Source of the DNA: Bacillaceae bacterium JMAK1
Lineage (GTDB): Bacteria; Bacillota; Bacilli; Bacillales; Marinococcaceae
Assembly: GCA_012970285.1 (NCBI GenBank)
Contig: JIBW01000002.1
Coordinates: 620,001 to 684,000, forward strand
Direction: 5' to 3'
Length of the DNA stretch: 64,000 nt
In this document: positions 27,001 through 36,682 of the stretch, in pieces
How positions within the stretch are numbered: position 1 is the stretch's first letter
Layout: every line of letters starts with the position of its first letter
Position numbers and translations under genes: made by a program
Notes under the pieces: model-generated
Told to the model about the DNA's origin: nothing
Database searches by the model: none
What the model saw: only the letters and a program-made list of their open reading frames with translations

Positions 27001-27774
27001 ATGCTCATTACGACAAGTCGTAAGCCAACACCAACAATGCTTCAAAAAGCAAAGCGCTTGTCGCACGAGTGGAACGTCCCCCATCTTTCTAGGGAGAAGC
27101 GGACCATTGCGAGCATGCACCACAAAGCCACATCGGTCTACATGGTCGGGAAAAATGGCAAAGATGTGCTTTACAACAAAGGCCATGATGATTTCTTTTT
27201 TCATCCGAGTATGGCGACGATTCGCGTGCAACGACTTGAGAAAGGTGGTCACGATCCCTTTGCCAAGATTACGGAATTAAAGTCTGGTGATTCGTTTTTG
27301 GACTTAACGTTAGGGCTTGCGAGTGATAGCATCGTCGCCAGTCACCTCGTCGGAAAAGACGGAATCGTTTACGGCGTTGAAAAACAACACACCGTTGCAG
27401 AACTTGTCAAAAGTGGCCTGAACACGTGGGATAATGGCAGCGAGTCACTTCTTGATGCGATGCGCCGTATTCAAGTTATCCAACATGATCATACCGAATA
27501 CTTACAAACGCTTCCTGATCAATCGTTTGATGTCGTTTACCTTGATCCGATGTTCGAACGTACAATTGATGAATCCCTTTCATTAAATGGGTTACGAGCG
27601 TCGGCAAGTTATGACGCGTTAAGAATGGAAACGTTAGATGAAGCGAGAAGAGTAGCGAGAAGGCATGTTATTTTAAAAGCAGAAAGTAGTAGCTCGTTAT
27701 GGGAGAAATACTCGTTTAAGCGCTTAGAAAAGCGACCATCTAGAACGAGTTACGGCGCATTACGTCGATCATAA
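27001..27774 (+). CDS. Class I SAM-dependent methyltransferase (RsmJ-like)
   Basis: Protein of 257 residues with a Rossmann methyltransferase core: FLDLTLGLASDSIVAS (motif I region) near residue 99, GVEKQ (motif II) and the catalytic-region motif VVYLDPMFE near 178, which resembles the DPMF of the 16S rRNA methyltransferase RsmJ family. This suggests an rRNA/tRNA nucleobase methyltransferase, but the substrate is not known. ATG 27001 follows GAAAGGATATG; a TTG just upstream (26998) is possible. It ends 15 bases before miaA and is probably co-transcribed with miaA and hfq. Confidence 0.75.
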   Translation: MLITTSRKPTPTMLQKAKRLSHEWNVPHLSREKRTIASMHHKATSVYMVGKNGKDVLYNKGHDDFFFHPSMATIRVQRLEKGGHDPFAKITELKSGDSFLDLTLGLASDSIVASHLVGKDGIVYGVEKQHTVAELVKSGLNTWDNGSESLLDAMRRIQVIQHDHTEYLQTLPDQSFDVVYLDPMFERTIDESLSLNGLRASASYDALRMETLDEARRVARRHVILKAESSSSLWEKYSFKRLEKRPSRTSYGALRRS

Positions 27775-27789
27775 GGAAAGGAGAAGGCT

Positions 27790-28725
27790 ATGAAACGTCC
27801 TCTCGTTGTTATCGTCGGACCAACCGCTGTCGGCAAGACGGCGCTTGGCATCGCGCTTTCTAAGGCGTTCGATGGCGAAGTCATCAACGGCGATGCGTTC
27901 CAAGTGTATGAACGGTTGAATATCGGTACCGCAAAGGTGACTGAAGAAGAGAAAGACAACGTGCCACATCATCTAATTGATATTAAAAAACCTGATGAAT
28001 CGTTTAGCGCGGCTGAGTTTCAACGCACCGCAAAAGAGACGATCACAGATATTCATGAGCGCCAGCGTCTACCAATATTAGTTGGTGGGACGGGCATGTA
28101 CGTGAAAGGAGTCACGTCAGACTGGTCGTTTCAAGAAGAAAAAGCAGACCGAGGCGTTCAACAAAGATTAGAAGCGATCGCTTTAGAACCGAACGGAAAC
28201 GAACGCTTGCATGCGCGACTTCAAAGCCTTGATCAATCGGCTTCTGAGCGGATTCATCCGAACAACGTTCGGAAGATGATTCGGGCGATTGAGCTTTTAG
28301 AACGTGGGCATGATGCACCAAAACCACTGCAATCGGTTGACAACTCGCCATATAATCTGATTATGATTGGGTTGACGATGGACCGAAGCGCACTTTATGA
28401 ACGAATTGAGCGACGCGTTGACGTCATGCTCGAACAAGGTCTGTTTGAAGAAGTCCAGCAACTTTATGAAGACGGCTTACGAGACGAACAAGCGATGAAA
28501 GCGATTGGCTACAAAGAATGGATCGATTATTTCGAAGGGAAAGCATCCTTTGAATACGTCGTTGAGACGATCAAAACCCATTCACGGCAATTTGCCAAAC
28601 GTCAACTCACGTGGTTTCGTAACAAAGAAACGGTCCATTGGTTTGACAGTGAGCAAGAAAAACATGACCATTTTACGGGAATTGTTCAATTTCTTGCAGG
28701 GGAATTGGAAAAAATGTCGAATTAG
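27790..28725 (+). CDS. miaA: tRNA dimethylallyltransferase MiaA
   Basis: Transfers the dimethylallyl group to A37 of tRNAs reading UNN codons, making i6A, the substrate of MiaB (18005). The 311 residues begin with the P-loop GPTAVGKTAL and include NGDAFQVYERLNIGTAK, VGGTGMYVK and the C-terminal TWFRN. The usual motif reads DSxQVY; here it is DAFQVY. ATG 27790 follows GGAAAGGAG. hfq follows 29 bases downstream. Confidence 0.96.
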   Translation: MKRPLVVIVGPTAVGKTALGIALSKAFDGEVINGDAFQVYERLNIGTAKVTEEEKDNVPHHLIDIKKPDESFSAAEFQRTAKETITDIHERQRLPILVGGTGMYVKGVTSDWSFQEEKADRGVQQRLEAIALEPNGNERLHARLQSLDQSASERIHPNNVRKMIRAIELLERGHDAPKPLQSVDNSPYNLIMIGLTMDRSALYERIERRVDVMLEQGLFEEVQQLYEDGLRDEQAMKAIGYKEWIDYFEGKASFEYVVETIKTHSRQFAKRQLTWFRNKETVHWFDSEQEKHDHFTGIVQFLAGELEKMSN

Positions 28726-28754
28726 ACAGCAGACATAATTAGGGGGGCTCCGCG

Positions 28755-28988
28755 GTGAAAAACGTCAATATTCAAGATCAATTTCTGAACACGCTTAGAA
28801 AAGAGAACATCTCGATTACCGTATTCTTAACGAATGGCTTTCAGATTCGCGGTTACTTAAAGGCATTTGATAATTTTACGATCATTATTGATACGGACGG
28901 AAAGCAGCAACTCGTATACAAGCATGCGATCTCAACGTTTTCCCCTTCGAAAAACGTACAGCTACAACTGGATCCATCTGAATCGTAA
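28755..28988 (+). CDS. hfq: RNA chaperone Hfq
   Basis: Sm-like hexameric RNA-binding protein of 77 residues. The Sm1 region ([20 protein letters not shown]) and Sm2 YKHAIST motif (YKHA) are intact. GTG 28755 follows a GGGGGG-rich ribosome site. It ends the miaA-hfq unit at a strong bidirectional terminator. Confidence 0.96.
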   Translation: MKNVNIQDQFLNTLRKENISITVFLTNGFQIRGYLKAFDNFTIIIDTDGKQQLVYKHAISTFSPSKNVQLQLDPSES

Positions 28989-28990
28989 CG

Positions 28991-29030
28991 AAAAAAAGCT
29001 CGTCATCGTTTAAAGATGATGAGCTTTTTT
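28991..29030. terminator. Bidirectional terminator between hfq and the recombinase
   Basis: AAAAAGCTCGTCATC pairs with GATGATGAGCTTTTTT (one mismatch). The A run on one side and T run on the other allow it to act for hfq (+) and for the convergent recombinase (-), whose stop codon lies in the loop. Confidence 0.88.
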
Positions 29031-29981
29031 CATCGATTCCGAAAGCGTTTCGTAGCGTAAAAGCACGAGCTCTGAATGCAAACCAAGTTGGGTTTGAATG
29101 TCTTTCGTCGTACGACCTGAACCTAAGGCGTTAACGATAAATGTATGGCGCATATGTTGGGCACTTCGACCGAGGGGGATACCTGCGCGGCGAAGTTCTT
29201 CACGAATCATTTTCTGGATCGCCACGATCGTTAACCGCTTCGGTTTGTCTTCTTCATACGACCACCGATACGTTTGGCGCTTAAAGTCAAACGCCACGAA
29301 CAACGGGTGCTCATTGCCATGTACTGGCCTTACCGCTTTAGGGATGACATCTAAATAGTTCGCGAGTAGCGTTTGATCTTTTTGTTGAAGCGTAATTTTA
29401 CGCGGATTCACTTCCCCGTCTACAGGCGTAACAAAGAGTGTGTTTGATGAAAGCAGATTGTCGATATGAAGACCGTGTAATTCTTGCAAGCGCAGCCCGT
29501 AAAAGAGAATCAACCGCAACATAATGAGGTTTCTCGGTGCAAGTAGCGGACGTGATTGCTTTTGGTCATCATTAAGTCCCTCGATGGATTCAGTTGACCG
29601 GAGTAACTGGTTAATTTCTTTCGTTGTGAAGAGGTCGTCTTCAGTCAACGGTTCATCATCTTCATCTGGTAATAGGACGTGCTCGATCGGATTTTCATTA
29701 ATGACGTTCCGATGCATTAAATGGTTAAAGTAGCTATGTAACACACGATAGACTCGTTTGTACGTTTTATGCTTATAATGGCGTTCTTGAATGAGGTGTT
29801 TCATAAAGTGTTCTAACGTCTCTTTCGTATACGCGGTATGGTTCGTCACGTCAATAAACGAATAAAAGTCCGCGATGTCATACGCATACCTGCGAACGGT
29901 TGAAGATTTACGTCCTTTAAGAGCGAGTTGTTCTAAGTATTGATTTGCCGTTGGTGGCAACTGTTCTTGTAAAGGGTGCAA
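29010..29981 (-). CDS. Tyrosine recombinase (XerC/D-like)
   Basis: Site-specific recombinase of 323 residues. An N-terminal SAM-like domain (about 10-100) precedes the catalytic domain, with the first Arg in FYGLRLQELHG (near 176), HMRHTF (HxxR, about 281), LGLHSE (second His) and the nucleophile Tyr in LLRYETLS near 312. The TTG start at 29981 follows AAAGGAG on the minus strand. It is intact, stands alone, and is neither beside a phage nor a dif site I can see. Its target is unknown. It lies between hfq and spoVK, and its promoter region overlaps the spoVK upstream region. Confidence 0.82.
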   Translation of the reverse strand: MHPLQEQLPPTANQYLEQLALKGRKSSTVRRYAYDIADFYSFIDVTNHTAYTKETLEHFMKHLIQERHYKHKTYKRVYRVLHSYFNHLMHRNVINENPIEHVLLPDEDDEPLTEDDLFTTKEINQLLRSTESIEGLNDDQKQSRPLLAPRNLIMLRLILFYGLRLQELHGLHIDNLLSSNTLFVTPVDGEVNPRKITLQQKDQTLLANYLDVIPKAVRPVHGNEHPLFVAFDFKRQTYRWSYEEDKPKRLTIVAIQKMIREELRRAGIPLGRSAQHMRHTFIVNALGSGRTTKDIQTQLGLHSELVLLRYETLSESMKKAHHL

Positions 29982-30097
29982 CGGTTTGCTCCTTTCGATA
30001 CAATGATGGTGATGAGTGCGCTTCGTTGCACATTTTCATAAGGGGTTGCGTAAGATATGGGCAAACACCCGTGATGGAAATGTACGGAGGGATGATG

Positions 30098-30997
30098 ATG
30101 AGTTATGCTCACGAGCAGAAAACGAAAATTCGTGTGCGACTGCGTGAAAAAGAGGTAAAAAAAGAACCGCACGTTAACACGACGAACATTAACTATTTAC
30201 TCCAAAAAGCAGAATTCGAGCTCGAAAAGCTAATAGGCGTTGAAAACGTGAAAGCGATGGTTCGTGAAATTTATGCTTGGGTTCATATTAACCGTTGTCG
30301 CGAAAAACATCAATTGAAGACCGAAGCCCATTCAATGCACATGATCTTCAAAGGAAATCCAGGTACAGGGAAAACGACGGCTGCACGTCTTGTCGGACGG
30401 TTACTAAAAGACCTCGGTTATTTAAGCAAAGGTCATTTTATCGAAGCGGAACGGGCAGACCTTGTCGGGGAGTACATCGGACAGACGGCACAAAAGACGA
30501 GAGAGCTGTTACAAAAAGCACACGGCGGGGTACTGTTCATTGATGAGGCGTATGCGTTAAATCGTGGTGGAGAGAAAGACTTCGGAAAAGAAGCGGTCGA
30601 CACGCTCGTGAAAGCGATGGACGAAGGAAACCATTCGTTTATTTTAATTTTAGCCGGGTATTCGAAAGAAATGGAACAGTTTATAACCTTAAACCCAGGT
30701 TTACCGTCACGTTTTCCGATTCAATTAGACTTTCCCGATTTTTCTATGGATCAGATGATGATGATTGCAGAGAACATGTTGCAATCAAGAGATTACGTAT
30801 GGACCATCGATGCAAAAGAAAAACTAAAGAAGAAACTAGATGATCAAAAGCTGAGAGCGAGAGAACCGTTTAGTAACGGCCGAGCGATTCGAAACGCAAT
30901 TGAAAAAGCGATTCGCTCTCACGCGGTTCGCATCGTAAAAGAACAAACGGAAAAAGACATCGACGCATTAAAAACATTAAAGGAACGAGATTTCTAG
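30098..30997 (+). CDS. spoVK: Stage V sporulation protein K (AAA ATPase)
   Basis: AAA+ ATPase of the CbbX/SpoVK group needed for spore maturation. The 299 residues carry Walker A FKGNPGTGKTTAARLVG (about 86-95), the conserved IEAERADLVGEYIGQTA, Walker B GGVLFIDEAYAL, and GLPSRFPI (arginine finger region). Three ATGs in a row (30092, 30095, 30098) follow CGGAGG; 30098 has the best spacing. It is slightly shorter than B. subtilis SpoVK (322). hflX follows 13 bases downstream. Confidence 0.93.
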   Translation: MSYAHEQKTKIRVRLREKEVKKEPHVNTTNINYLLQKAEFELEKLIGVENVKAMVREIYAWVHINRCREKHQLKTEAHSMHMIFKGNPGTGKTTAARLVGRLLKDLGYLSKGHFIEAERADLVGEYIGQTAQKTRELLQKAHGGVLFIDEAYALNRGGEKDFGKEAVDTLVKAMDEGNHSFILILAGYSKEMEQFITLNPGLPSRFPIQLDFPDFSMDQMMMIAENMLQSRDYVWTIDAKEKLKKKLDDQKLRAREPFSNGRAIRNAIEKAIRSHAVRIVKEQTEKDIDALKTLKERDF

Positions 30998-31010
30998 GAG
31001 GTTAGATCAT

Positions 31011-32240
31011 TTGGAACGAGTGATCGTCGTAGCAGTAATCGCAGAAAACGAAAAAGAAGAAGAAGCACAGCAGTCGCTGGAAGAGTTAAAGAGCCTAGTT
31101 CACACCGCCCACGGAACCGTCGTTCACACCGAAACGCAAAACCGTAAAACCGCCCACGTTACGAGTTATGTTGGGGCAGGGAAAATGGAAGAATTAAAGG
31201 AGCTCGTTGAAGAATATGAGGCGGACGTGATCATCATTAACGGTGAGCTTTCGCCTCGACAAGGCTATACACTGAGTGCAAACACCGAAGCGGCAGTCAT
31301 TGACCGTACGCAACTGATTTTAGACATATTTGCCGAGCGTGCACGTACGAAGGAAGGACGAATTCAAGTCGAACTCGCACAAATGACGTATCTTTTGCCG
31401 AGACTTCGTGGGCAAGGGCATTCGTTGTCGAGGCTTGGTGGTGGAATTGGGACGAGAGGTCCTGGTGAGACGAAGCTTGAAACCGACCGACGTCACATTC
31501 AACGTCGGATGGACGAGTTAAAACGGGAGTTAAAGCGAATCGTCAAACACCGTCAGTTGCTCAAAAACAACAAACACCAACGTCTCGTCCCGAAAGTAGC
31601 TTTAGTTGGCTACACGAATGCTGGGAAAACGACGCTCTTAAACGCCTTGACCAATGAAGAGGCGTTTGCAGAAGACCTCTTATTTGCGACGCTGGATCCG
31701 TTAACCCGGGAATACCGTCTCCCTTCTGGCTTGCACGTCGCAATTAGTGATACGGTCGGTTTTATTCGAGACTTACCGACGACGCTAATCGCCGCCTTTC
31801 GCTCGACGCTTGAGGAAGTGTCCGACAGTGATTTGTTGCTCCGTGTCATTGACGTGACGAGTCCGTACATGAGCGAAGAGCAAGAAACGATCGACACGCT
31901 ATTAGAGGAACTTGGCGCAACGGGCATTCCGTCAGTTACGGTGTTGAACAAGTACGATCGTACGAACCCGATACCGAACGGAGTAGAGCAACTGAAAAAC
32001 CCGAAAGTCTACATTAGTGCAAAGCACAAAGACAACCTAGATGCCTTAAACGCGCAAATTGAGTCAGCACTTAAAGAAGACATGCAGGCTTATACGTTGA
32101 CTGTAAATGCTTCAGAAGGCAAACGCCTCGCAAGGCTCAAAACGACAACGATCGTCGAGCATATTGAATTTGACGAGAGCGACGAAGTGTATACGGTCAC
32201 AGGCTTTGCCAACCCAAGTCACCCAGAAACGAATCAATAG
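31011..32240 (+). CDS. hflX: Ribosome-associated GTPase HflX
   Basis: GTPase that binds and splits stalled ribosomes in stress. The 409 residues have the N-terminal HflX domain with RTQLILDIFAERARTKEG and the Gly-rich LGGGIGTRGPGETKLETDRR near 147-165, then the G domain with G1 GYTNAGKTTLLNAL near 200, G3 DTVGFIRDLP near 246 and NKYD. TTG 31011 follows AGGAGGTTAG at good spacing. The order spoVK-hflX(ynbA)-ynbB-glnR-glnA is that of B. subtilis. Confidence 0.95.
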   Translation: MERVIVVAVIAENEKEEEAQQSLEELKSLVHTAHGTVVHTETQNRKTAHVTSYVGAGKMEELKELVEEYEADVIIINGELSPRQGYTLSANTEAAVIDRTQLILDIFAERARTKEGRIQVELAQMTYLLPRLRGQGHSLSRLGGGIGTRGPGETKLETDRRHIQRRMDELKRELKRIVKHRQLLKNNKHQRLVPKVALVGYTNAGKTTLLNALTNEEAFAEDLLFATLDPLTREYRLPSGLHVAISDTVGFIRDLPTTLIAAFRSTLEEVSDSDLLLRVIDVTSPYMSEEQETIDTLLEELGATGIPSVTVLNKYDRTNPIPNGVEQLKNPKVYISAKHKDNLDALNAQIESALKEDMQAYTLTVNASEGKRLARLKTTTIVEHIEFDESDEVYTVTGFANPSHPETNQ

Positions 32241-32262
32241 TGAAAAGATGAAGGAGTTCAAC

Positions 32263-33495
32263 ATGAATACAGTGATTCAACAATGGAACGATGAAACATT
32301 AGAAGAACTGCAACACATTTATAAGCAAATCGACTTCGTTTGTGAACAGAATCAAGCAAAGGTGCTTGATGCGTATCAAGCCGAAAGCATTTCAAGCTAT
32401 CACTTAAATGGATCCGACGGTTACGGCTATGACGACGAAGGGCGCGACGCACTTGGCCGCGTTTACGCTCGCATATTCGGAACGGAAGCAGCGATCGTGC
32501 GTCCCCAGTTCGTGTCAGGGACGCACGCAATTACTGCGGCACTCTTTGGAAACTTGCGACCAGGGGATGAGCTTGTGTATGCGAGCGGAGAGCCCTATGC
32601 GACGATGAAAGAAGTTGTAGGTTTAAATGGGGACCAAGCGGGGAACTTCAAACAATATGGGATGACGACGAAGGTCGTCCCACTAGATGACACAGGGCGT
32701 GTAGACGTTGCTCATGTGAATGATACGATCACGCAGAAGACGAAATGGGTCGTTTTGCAACGCTCTTGCGGTTATGACGATCGCCCATCAATTACAATAG
32801 AAGAGATGAAGCATCAGATCCAGTCAATTAAAGCGCGTCACGCTCACGTACATATTTTCGTTGATAATTGTTACGGAGAATTTGCGGAAGAACTTGAACC
32901 GGGTCACATCGGTGCCGACTTATTAGCAGGATCGCTCATTAAAAACCCTGGTGGCGGCATAACGAAAACGGGCGGGTACATCGCCGGAAAAGAATCGTTC
33001 GTCGTACAAGCCTCTGCTCGTCTCGCAGCTCCTGGTATTGGTATGGAAGCTGGAGCAACCGGCGCATTCCTTCAAGATGCGTACCACGGGTTATTTATCG
33101 CACCGACGGTTGTGGCCGATGCAATTAAAGGCGCCCATTATACAGCGTCAATGCTTGAAAAAGCAGGCTATGTGACGACACCGTCGTCGACGACGCGAAG
33201 AACCGATCTCATTCAAGCGGTTCAGTTTGGAAATGCGGAAGACATGATCTCGTTTTGTCAAAGCATTCAACATCACTCTCCAATCGATGCGAAGGCAACG
33301 CCGATTCCAGGACCACTTCCTGGATATGACGGGGACGTCATTATGGCAGCAGGAACGTTCGTGCTCGGAGCGAGTATTGAATTAAGTGCAGATGGACCGG
33401 TTGCACCGCCATATACAGCTTACGTGCAAGGTGGATTAACGTTTGCGCACTGCAAAGTGGCAATTCGAAGAGCGCTGCAAACGATGATCGATTAG
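32263..33495 (+). CDS. ynbB: PLP-dependent methionine gamma-lyase-family protein YnbB
   Basis: Fold-type I PLP enzyme of 410 residues in the family called aluminium-resistance / methionine gamma-lyase related. The PLP lysine is in GSLIKNPGGGITKTGGY near residue 225, with DNCYGEF upstream as the cofactor-ring Asp motif. The frame is open far upstream into hflX, but ATG 32263 follows AAGGAG and gives the family N-terminus. Its true substrate is uncertain. It precedes glnR as in B. subtilis. Confidence 0.88.
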   Translation: MNTVIQQWNDETLEELQHIYKQIDFVCEQNQAKVLDAYQAESISSYHLNGSDGYGYDDEGRDALGRVYARIFGTEAAIVRPQFVSGTHAITAALFGNLRPGDELVYASGEPYATMKEVVGLNGDQAGNFKQYGMTTKVVPLDDTGRVDVAHVNDTITQKTKWVVLQRSCGYDDRPSITIEEMKHQIQSIKARHAHVHIFVDNCYGEFAEELEPGHIGADLLAGSLIKNPGGGITKTGGYIAGKESFVVQASARLAAPGIGMEAGATGAFLQDAYHGLFIAPTVVADAIKGAHYTASMLEKAGYVTTPSSTTRRTDLIQAVQFGNAEDMISFCQSIQHHSPIDAKATPIPGPLPGYDGDVIMAAGTFVLGASIELSADGPVAPPYTAYVQGGLTFAHCKVAIRRALQTMID

Positions 33496-33499
33496 CTCA

Positions 33500-33516
33500 T
33501 GTTAACTTTTTTAACA
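33500..33516. promoter_or_regulatory. GlnR/TnrA box upstream of glnRA
   Basis: TGTTAACTTTTTTAACA fits the GlnR/TnrA consensus TGTNA-N7-TNACA at every fixed position and lies just upstream of the glnR -35 element. Confidence 0.85.
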
Positions 33517-33533
33517 TCAATTACGGAAAAAAG

Positions 33534-33562
33534 TTGACATGGTAGTATCGATCTCTTAAAAT
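33534..33562 (+). promoter_or_regulatory. glnRA promoter
   Basis: TTGACA (33534-33539), 17-base spacer, TAAAAT (33557-33562), preceded by the GlnR box. Confidence 0.75.
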
Positions 33563-33630
33563 AAGTAATATATTCACACAATATAAGTCGTAAAGCGGTT
33601 CTTTTCTCAGCAGGAGAAAGGGGGAGCAAC

Positions 33631-34014
33631 ATGGAACAGAGTGAACGATTGCATATGCCTTTGTTCTCTATCCGCATCGTGAAGGAATTAACCGATCTCA
33701 CCCCGAGACAGATTCGTTATTATGAATCTCATGGGTTTGTAAAGCCTGCACGCACAGAAGGCAATCAGCGCTTATTCTCATTCGCTGATGTCGATCGACT
33801 ACTCGACATTAAGCAATTAATCGATCGTGGCGTCAACATGGCAGGCATTAAAGAGATGATGATGGAACAAGAGCAGAAGTACAAGAAAGAAGAAGAAGAA
33901 CGTGAGGAACTTAAGAAGCTTCGCGAACAGATGAAGCGAGAAGCCTTGCACCATCCGAATCAGAAGAAAGCATCGATGATTCAAGGACAACTTTCACACT
34001 TCTACAAATCATAG
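33631..34014 (+). CDS. glnR: Nitrogen repressor GlnR (MerR family)
   Basis: MerR-type repressor of glutamine synthetase and other nitrogen genes, 127 residues. The winged HTH is in [19 protein letters not shown] (about 13-32); the C-terminal tail senses feedback-inhibited GlnA in B. subtilis. ATG 33631 follows AGGAGAAAGGGGG. It shares a promoter with glnA (93 bases downstream, no terminator between), giving autorepression through the box at 33500. Confidence 0.95.
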   Translation: MEQSERLHMPLFSIRIVKELTDLTPRQIRYYESHGFVKPARTEGNQRLFSFADVDRLLDIKQLIDRGVNMAGIKEMMMEQEQKYKKEEEEREELKKLREQMKREALHHPNQKKASMIQGQLSHFYKS

Positions 34015-34107
34015 TGATCCCTTACATCTGAAACTGATCAGGTGTAAGTCACATACAGTGAAGCTTTAAGGCTTTGCATTATTAAATGAAAAGGGGAATA
34101 AAGACAC

Positions 34108-35457
34108 ATGGCAAAGTATACGCGCGAAGATATTACAAGACTTGCACAAGAAGAAGATGTCGTATTCATCCGTTTACAATTCACGGATCTTCAAGGAACG
34201 ATCAAGAACGTAGAGATTCCTGTTGATCAGTTAGAGAAAGCATTAGACAATGAAATGATGTTTGACGGTTCTTCAATTGAAGGTTTCGTACGTATTGAAG
34301 AGTCAGACATGTACCTATACCCTGATCTTGATACGTGGGTTGTATTCCCTTGGACGCCAGATAAAGGCAAAGTTGCACGCTTAATCTGTGACATTTACGA
34401 GCCAAGTGAACCAGGCGAAGCGCCAACACCATTTGCAGGCGACCCGCGCGGCATTTTGAAGCGAGTACTTAAAGAAGCTGAAGAAATGGGCTTCACTGAC
34501 TTCAACATTGGACCAGAGCCAGAATTCTTCCTTTTCAAGAATGACGAAAAAGGCGAACCAACGATGGAACTCAACGACAAAGGTGGGTACTTTGACCTTG
34601 CACCAACAGACTTAGGCGAAAACTGCCGTCGTGACATCGTTCTAGAACTTATGAAGATGGACTTCGAAATCGAAGCATCTCACCATGAGGTAGCTCCAGG
34701 ACAACACGAAATTGACTTTAAATACGCAGATGCGATCACAACGTGTGATAACATCCAAACGTTTAAATTAGCCGTTAAGACAATTGCTAGAAAGCACGGT
34801 CTTCACGCGACATTTATGCCGAAACCACTCTTTGGTGTGAACGGTTCAGGAATGCACTGTAACATGTCCCTATTCAAAGGCGACAAAAACGCATTCTACG
34901 ACGAGAGCACAAAATCTCAGCTTAGCGAGACTGCAATGCACTTCTTAGCTGGAATCTTAGAGCACGCGAAAGCATTCACAGCGATCACAAACCCAATCGT
35001 TAACTCGTACAAGCGCCTTGTACCTGGTTACGAAGCGCCGGTTTACATCGCTTGGTCACTAAGAAACCGTAGCCCACTCGTACGTATCCCGTCTTCACGT
35101 AAGGCGAGCACGCGTATCGAAGTACGTAGCCCAGACCCAGCAGCGAACCCATACCTTGCGATGGCAGCGCTTCTTGCATCTGGACTTGACGGAATCAAGC
35201 GCAAGCTTCAAGCTCCTGACGAAACAGACCGCAACATCTACATCATGAGCGATGAAGAGTTGAAAGAAGAAGGAATCGAAGCCCTACCAGGCAGCCTTAA
35301 AGGTGCCGTGGACGAGCTCAAGTCAGACAAAGTCCTCGTAGAAGCCCTCGGCGAACACGCGATGGAACACTTTGTTGAAGCGAAAGAGATCGAATGGGAT
35401 ATGTTTAGAACCCAAGTGCACCCGTGGGAGCGCGAGCAGTATATGAGTTCTTACTAA
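34108..35457 (+). CDS. glnA: Glutamine synthetase type I
   Basis: Makes glutamine from glutamate and ammonium; in bacilli it also controls GlnR and TnrA by protein contact. The 449 residues carry FDGSSIEGF, the metal/ATP motifs [24 protein letters not shown] and [12 protein letters not shown], and [13 protein letters not shown], and end in the conserved [16 protein letters not shown] 34108 follows AAAGGGGA. The gene lacks the adenylylation-site loop typical of enteric enzymes, as expected for GS-I-alpha. Confidence 0.97.
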   Translation: MAKYTREDITRLAQEEDVVFIRLQFTDLQGTIKNVEIPVDQLEKALDNEMMFDGSSIEGFVRIEESDMYLYPDLDTWVVFPWTPDKGKVARLICDIYEPSEPGEAPTPFAGDPRGILKRVLKEAEEMGFTDFNIGPEPEFFLFKNDEKGEPTMELNDKGGYFDLAPTDLGENCRRDIVLELMKMDFEIEASHHEVAPGQHEIDFKYADAITTCDNIQTFKLAVKTIARKHGLHATFMPKPLFGVNGSGMHCNMSLFKGDKNAFYDESTKSQLSETAMHFLAGILEHAKAFTAITNPIVNSYKRLVPGYEAPVYIAWSLRNRSPLVRIPSSRKASTRIEVRSPDPAANPYLAMAALLASGLDGIKRKLQAPDETDRNIYIMSDEELKEEGIEALPGSLKGAVDELKSDKVLVEALGEHAMEHFVEAKEIEWDMFRTQVHPWEREQYMSSY

Positions 35458-35497
35458 GAACGATAAAGCCTTATCCTGAGAGGGATAGGGCTTTTTT
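35401..35497. repeat. glnA 3'-end repeat, copy A (functional)
   Basis: The last 19 codons of glnA plus its terminator. It is repeated in direct orientation at 36683-36778 with about 80 percent identity by eye, including ACCCAAGTGCACCC and TTACTAAGA. Confidence 0.85.
35464..35497 (+). terminator. Intrinsic terminator after glnA (copy A)
   Basis: AAAGCCTTATCC / GGGATAGGGCTTT hairpin followed by T. A second, mutated copy is present at 36745. Confidence 0.88.
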
Positions 35498-35707
35498 GTT
35501 AGGTCATTTTTGTGTTTGTTTGACTTAAATAAAGTTGTTAAATAGGGTTGATACACATATCAAAGAAGTGGTCAACGATATGGATAGGATGAGGAAGAGA
35601 AAGAAGGTAGAAGGGTGATAATTATTTTTCATTTCTGTGAACTTTCACAATGTTAGGCGTTTACGTGTTAAAGTATTGTTAGTACATTTAACATGGAGGG
35701 TTTACAA

Positions 35708-35914
35708 ATGGAATATATTACAATTCAGGAATTAAATAAAGTCGATGACAATAACGGCAGTGTCCGATTAATATACTCCGAGAAAGACATCAGGAAAGCT
35801 GTTAATGTCAATGTGTCTGACGGTGTTTATGTTTTTAAGCAGTACGATTTAGCTTATGAGAAACGTGTTAAGTTGATTGAGCATATTGAAGATATGTGGG
35901 GTTTGTATCACTAA
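35708..35914 (+). CDS. Hypothetical 68-aa protein
   Basis: Small ORF MEYITIQELNKVDDNNGSVR... of 68 codons, starting at ATG 35708 behind GGAGGG. It is charged, without membrane segment or signal peptide. I do not recognise the family. It is the only plausible gene between glnA and the hpa island, in DNA that lies between two copies of the glnA 3' end, so it may be cargo or debris of an inserted element. Confidence 0.45.
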   Translation: MEYITIQELNKVDDNNGSVRLIYSEKDIRKAVNVNVSDGVYVFKQYDLAYEKRVKLIEHIEDMWGLYH

Positions 35915-36140
35915 GATAAAATTCCAAGAAATTGCTTAGTTTGGGATTGTTATTGATGAGGAATGGTACATGCGTTGTTTCAGCTGATTGTGTACATCAC
36001 CTGCAGAACTAAGTACGACTTCTAAAGCTAGAAGGAAGACGAAGTCATTGAAAGCTCATGAAGAAGAATGGAAATAGTTGCTAGTTACTAAGTATTAATA
36101 TCGCAGGCAATTTAGTGCTATGATTGAGATTCCATCATTT

Positions 36141-36224
36141 GCTCGCAATGGTCGAGCAATCACCCCGCAATTAACCGTGCGGGGTGTTTTTTTACATAAA
36201 AAAGCGTATTCGGGGCGAATACGC
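36141..36224. other. Cluster of three hairpins, the middle one a terminator
   Basis: GCTCG/CGAGC (36141-36157), then CACCCCGCA/TGCGGGGTG followed by a T run (36161-36193, a good plus-strand terminator), then the perfect GCGTATTCG-GGG-CGAATACGC hairpin (36204-36224). No gene lies just upstream for the terminator to serve, so it may mark a lost gene or a small RNA. Confidence 0.55.
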
Positions 36225-36280
36225 AAATGAGGGGAAGATTACGTATAACTCTAATGCCATATGCAAATAGAAATTTGAAT

Positions 36281-36314
36281 AACACAAAAAAAGCACGCCC
36301 CATAAAGGGACGTG
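36281..36314 (-). terminator. Minus-strand terminator
   Basis: CACGCCC / GGGACGTG hairpin with a run of A on the plus strand (T on the minus strand). It could stop transcripts coming from the hpaG genes. The rest of 35915-36850 shows no convincing ORF. Confidence 0.55.
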
Positions 36315-36682
36315 TCAAGATTCATGCGGGAACAAAACAAAGGGCTGCTATAGTAAAATTATGTACAAGTTGTTAAGGAGATATACATTAGGTTAGGGAA
36401 CGAATTTGCTGAAATTGTTACTCTCAACGCAATCACTCTGTATGGATAGCTTAACCAAAAGTTTTAGTAAATGTCAGCACAAAAGAGGGGAGATTATGCT
36501 TATGTTAAATTTATAGCGGAGGGTCATGCAGCATCTATATCCCACAAGGGTGTTAGACGGCACCCTCCTTCACCATAATATGATGGCAATAAAGATTTAT
36601 TATATGTTTTATTAAGTGTAAATATTCTGTTTATTTATTTATAAAGGAAAGTTCAAAGTTCCAACCATTTTTATTCACGGTC

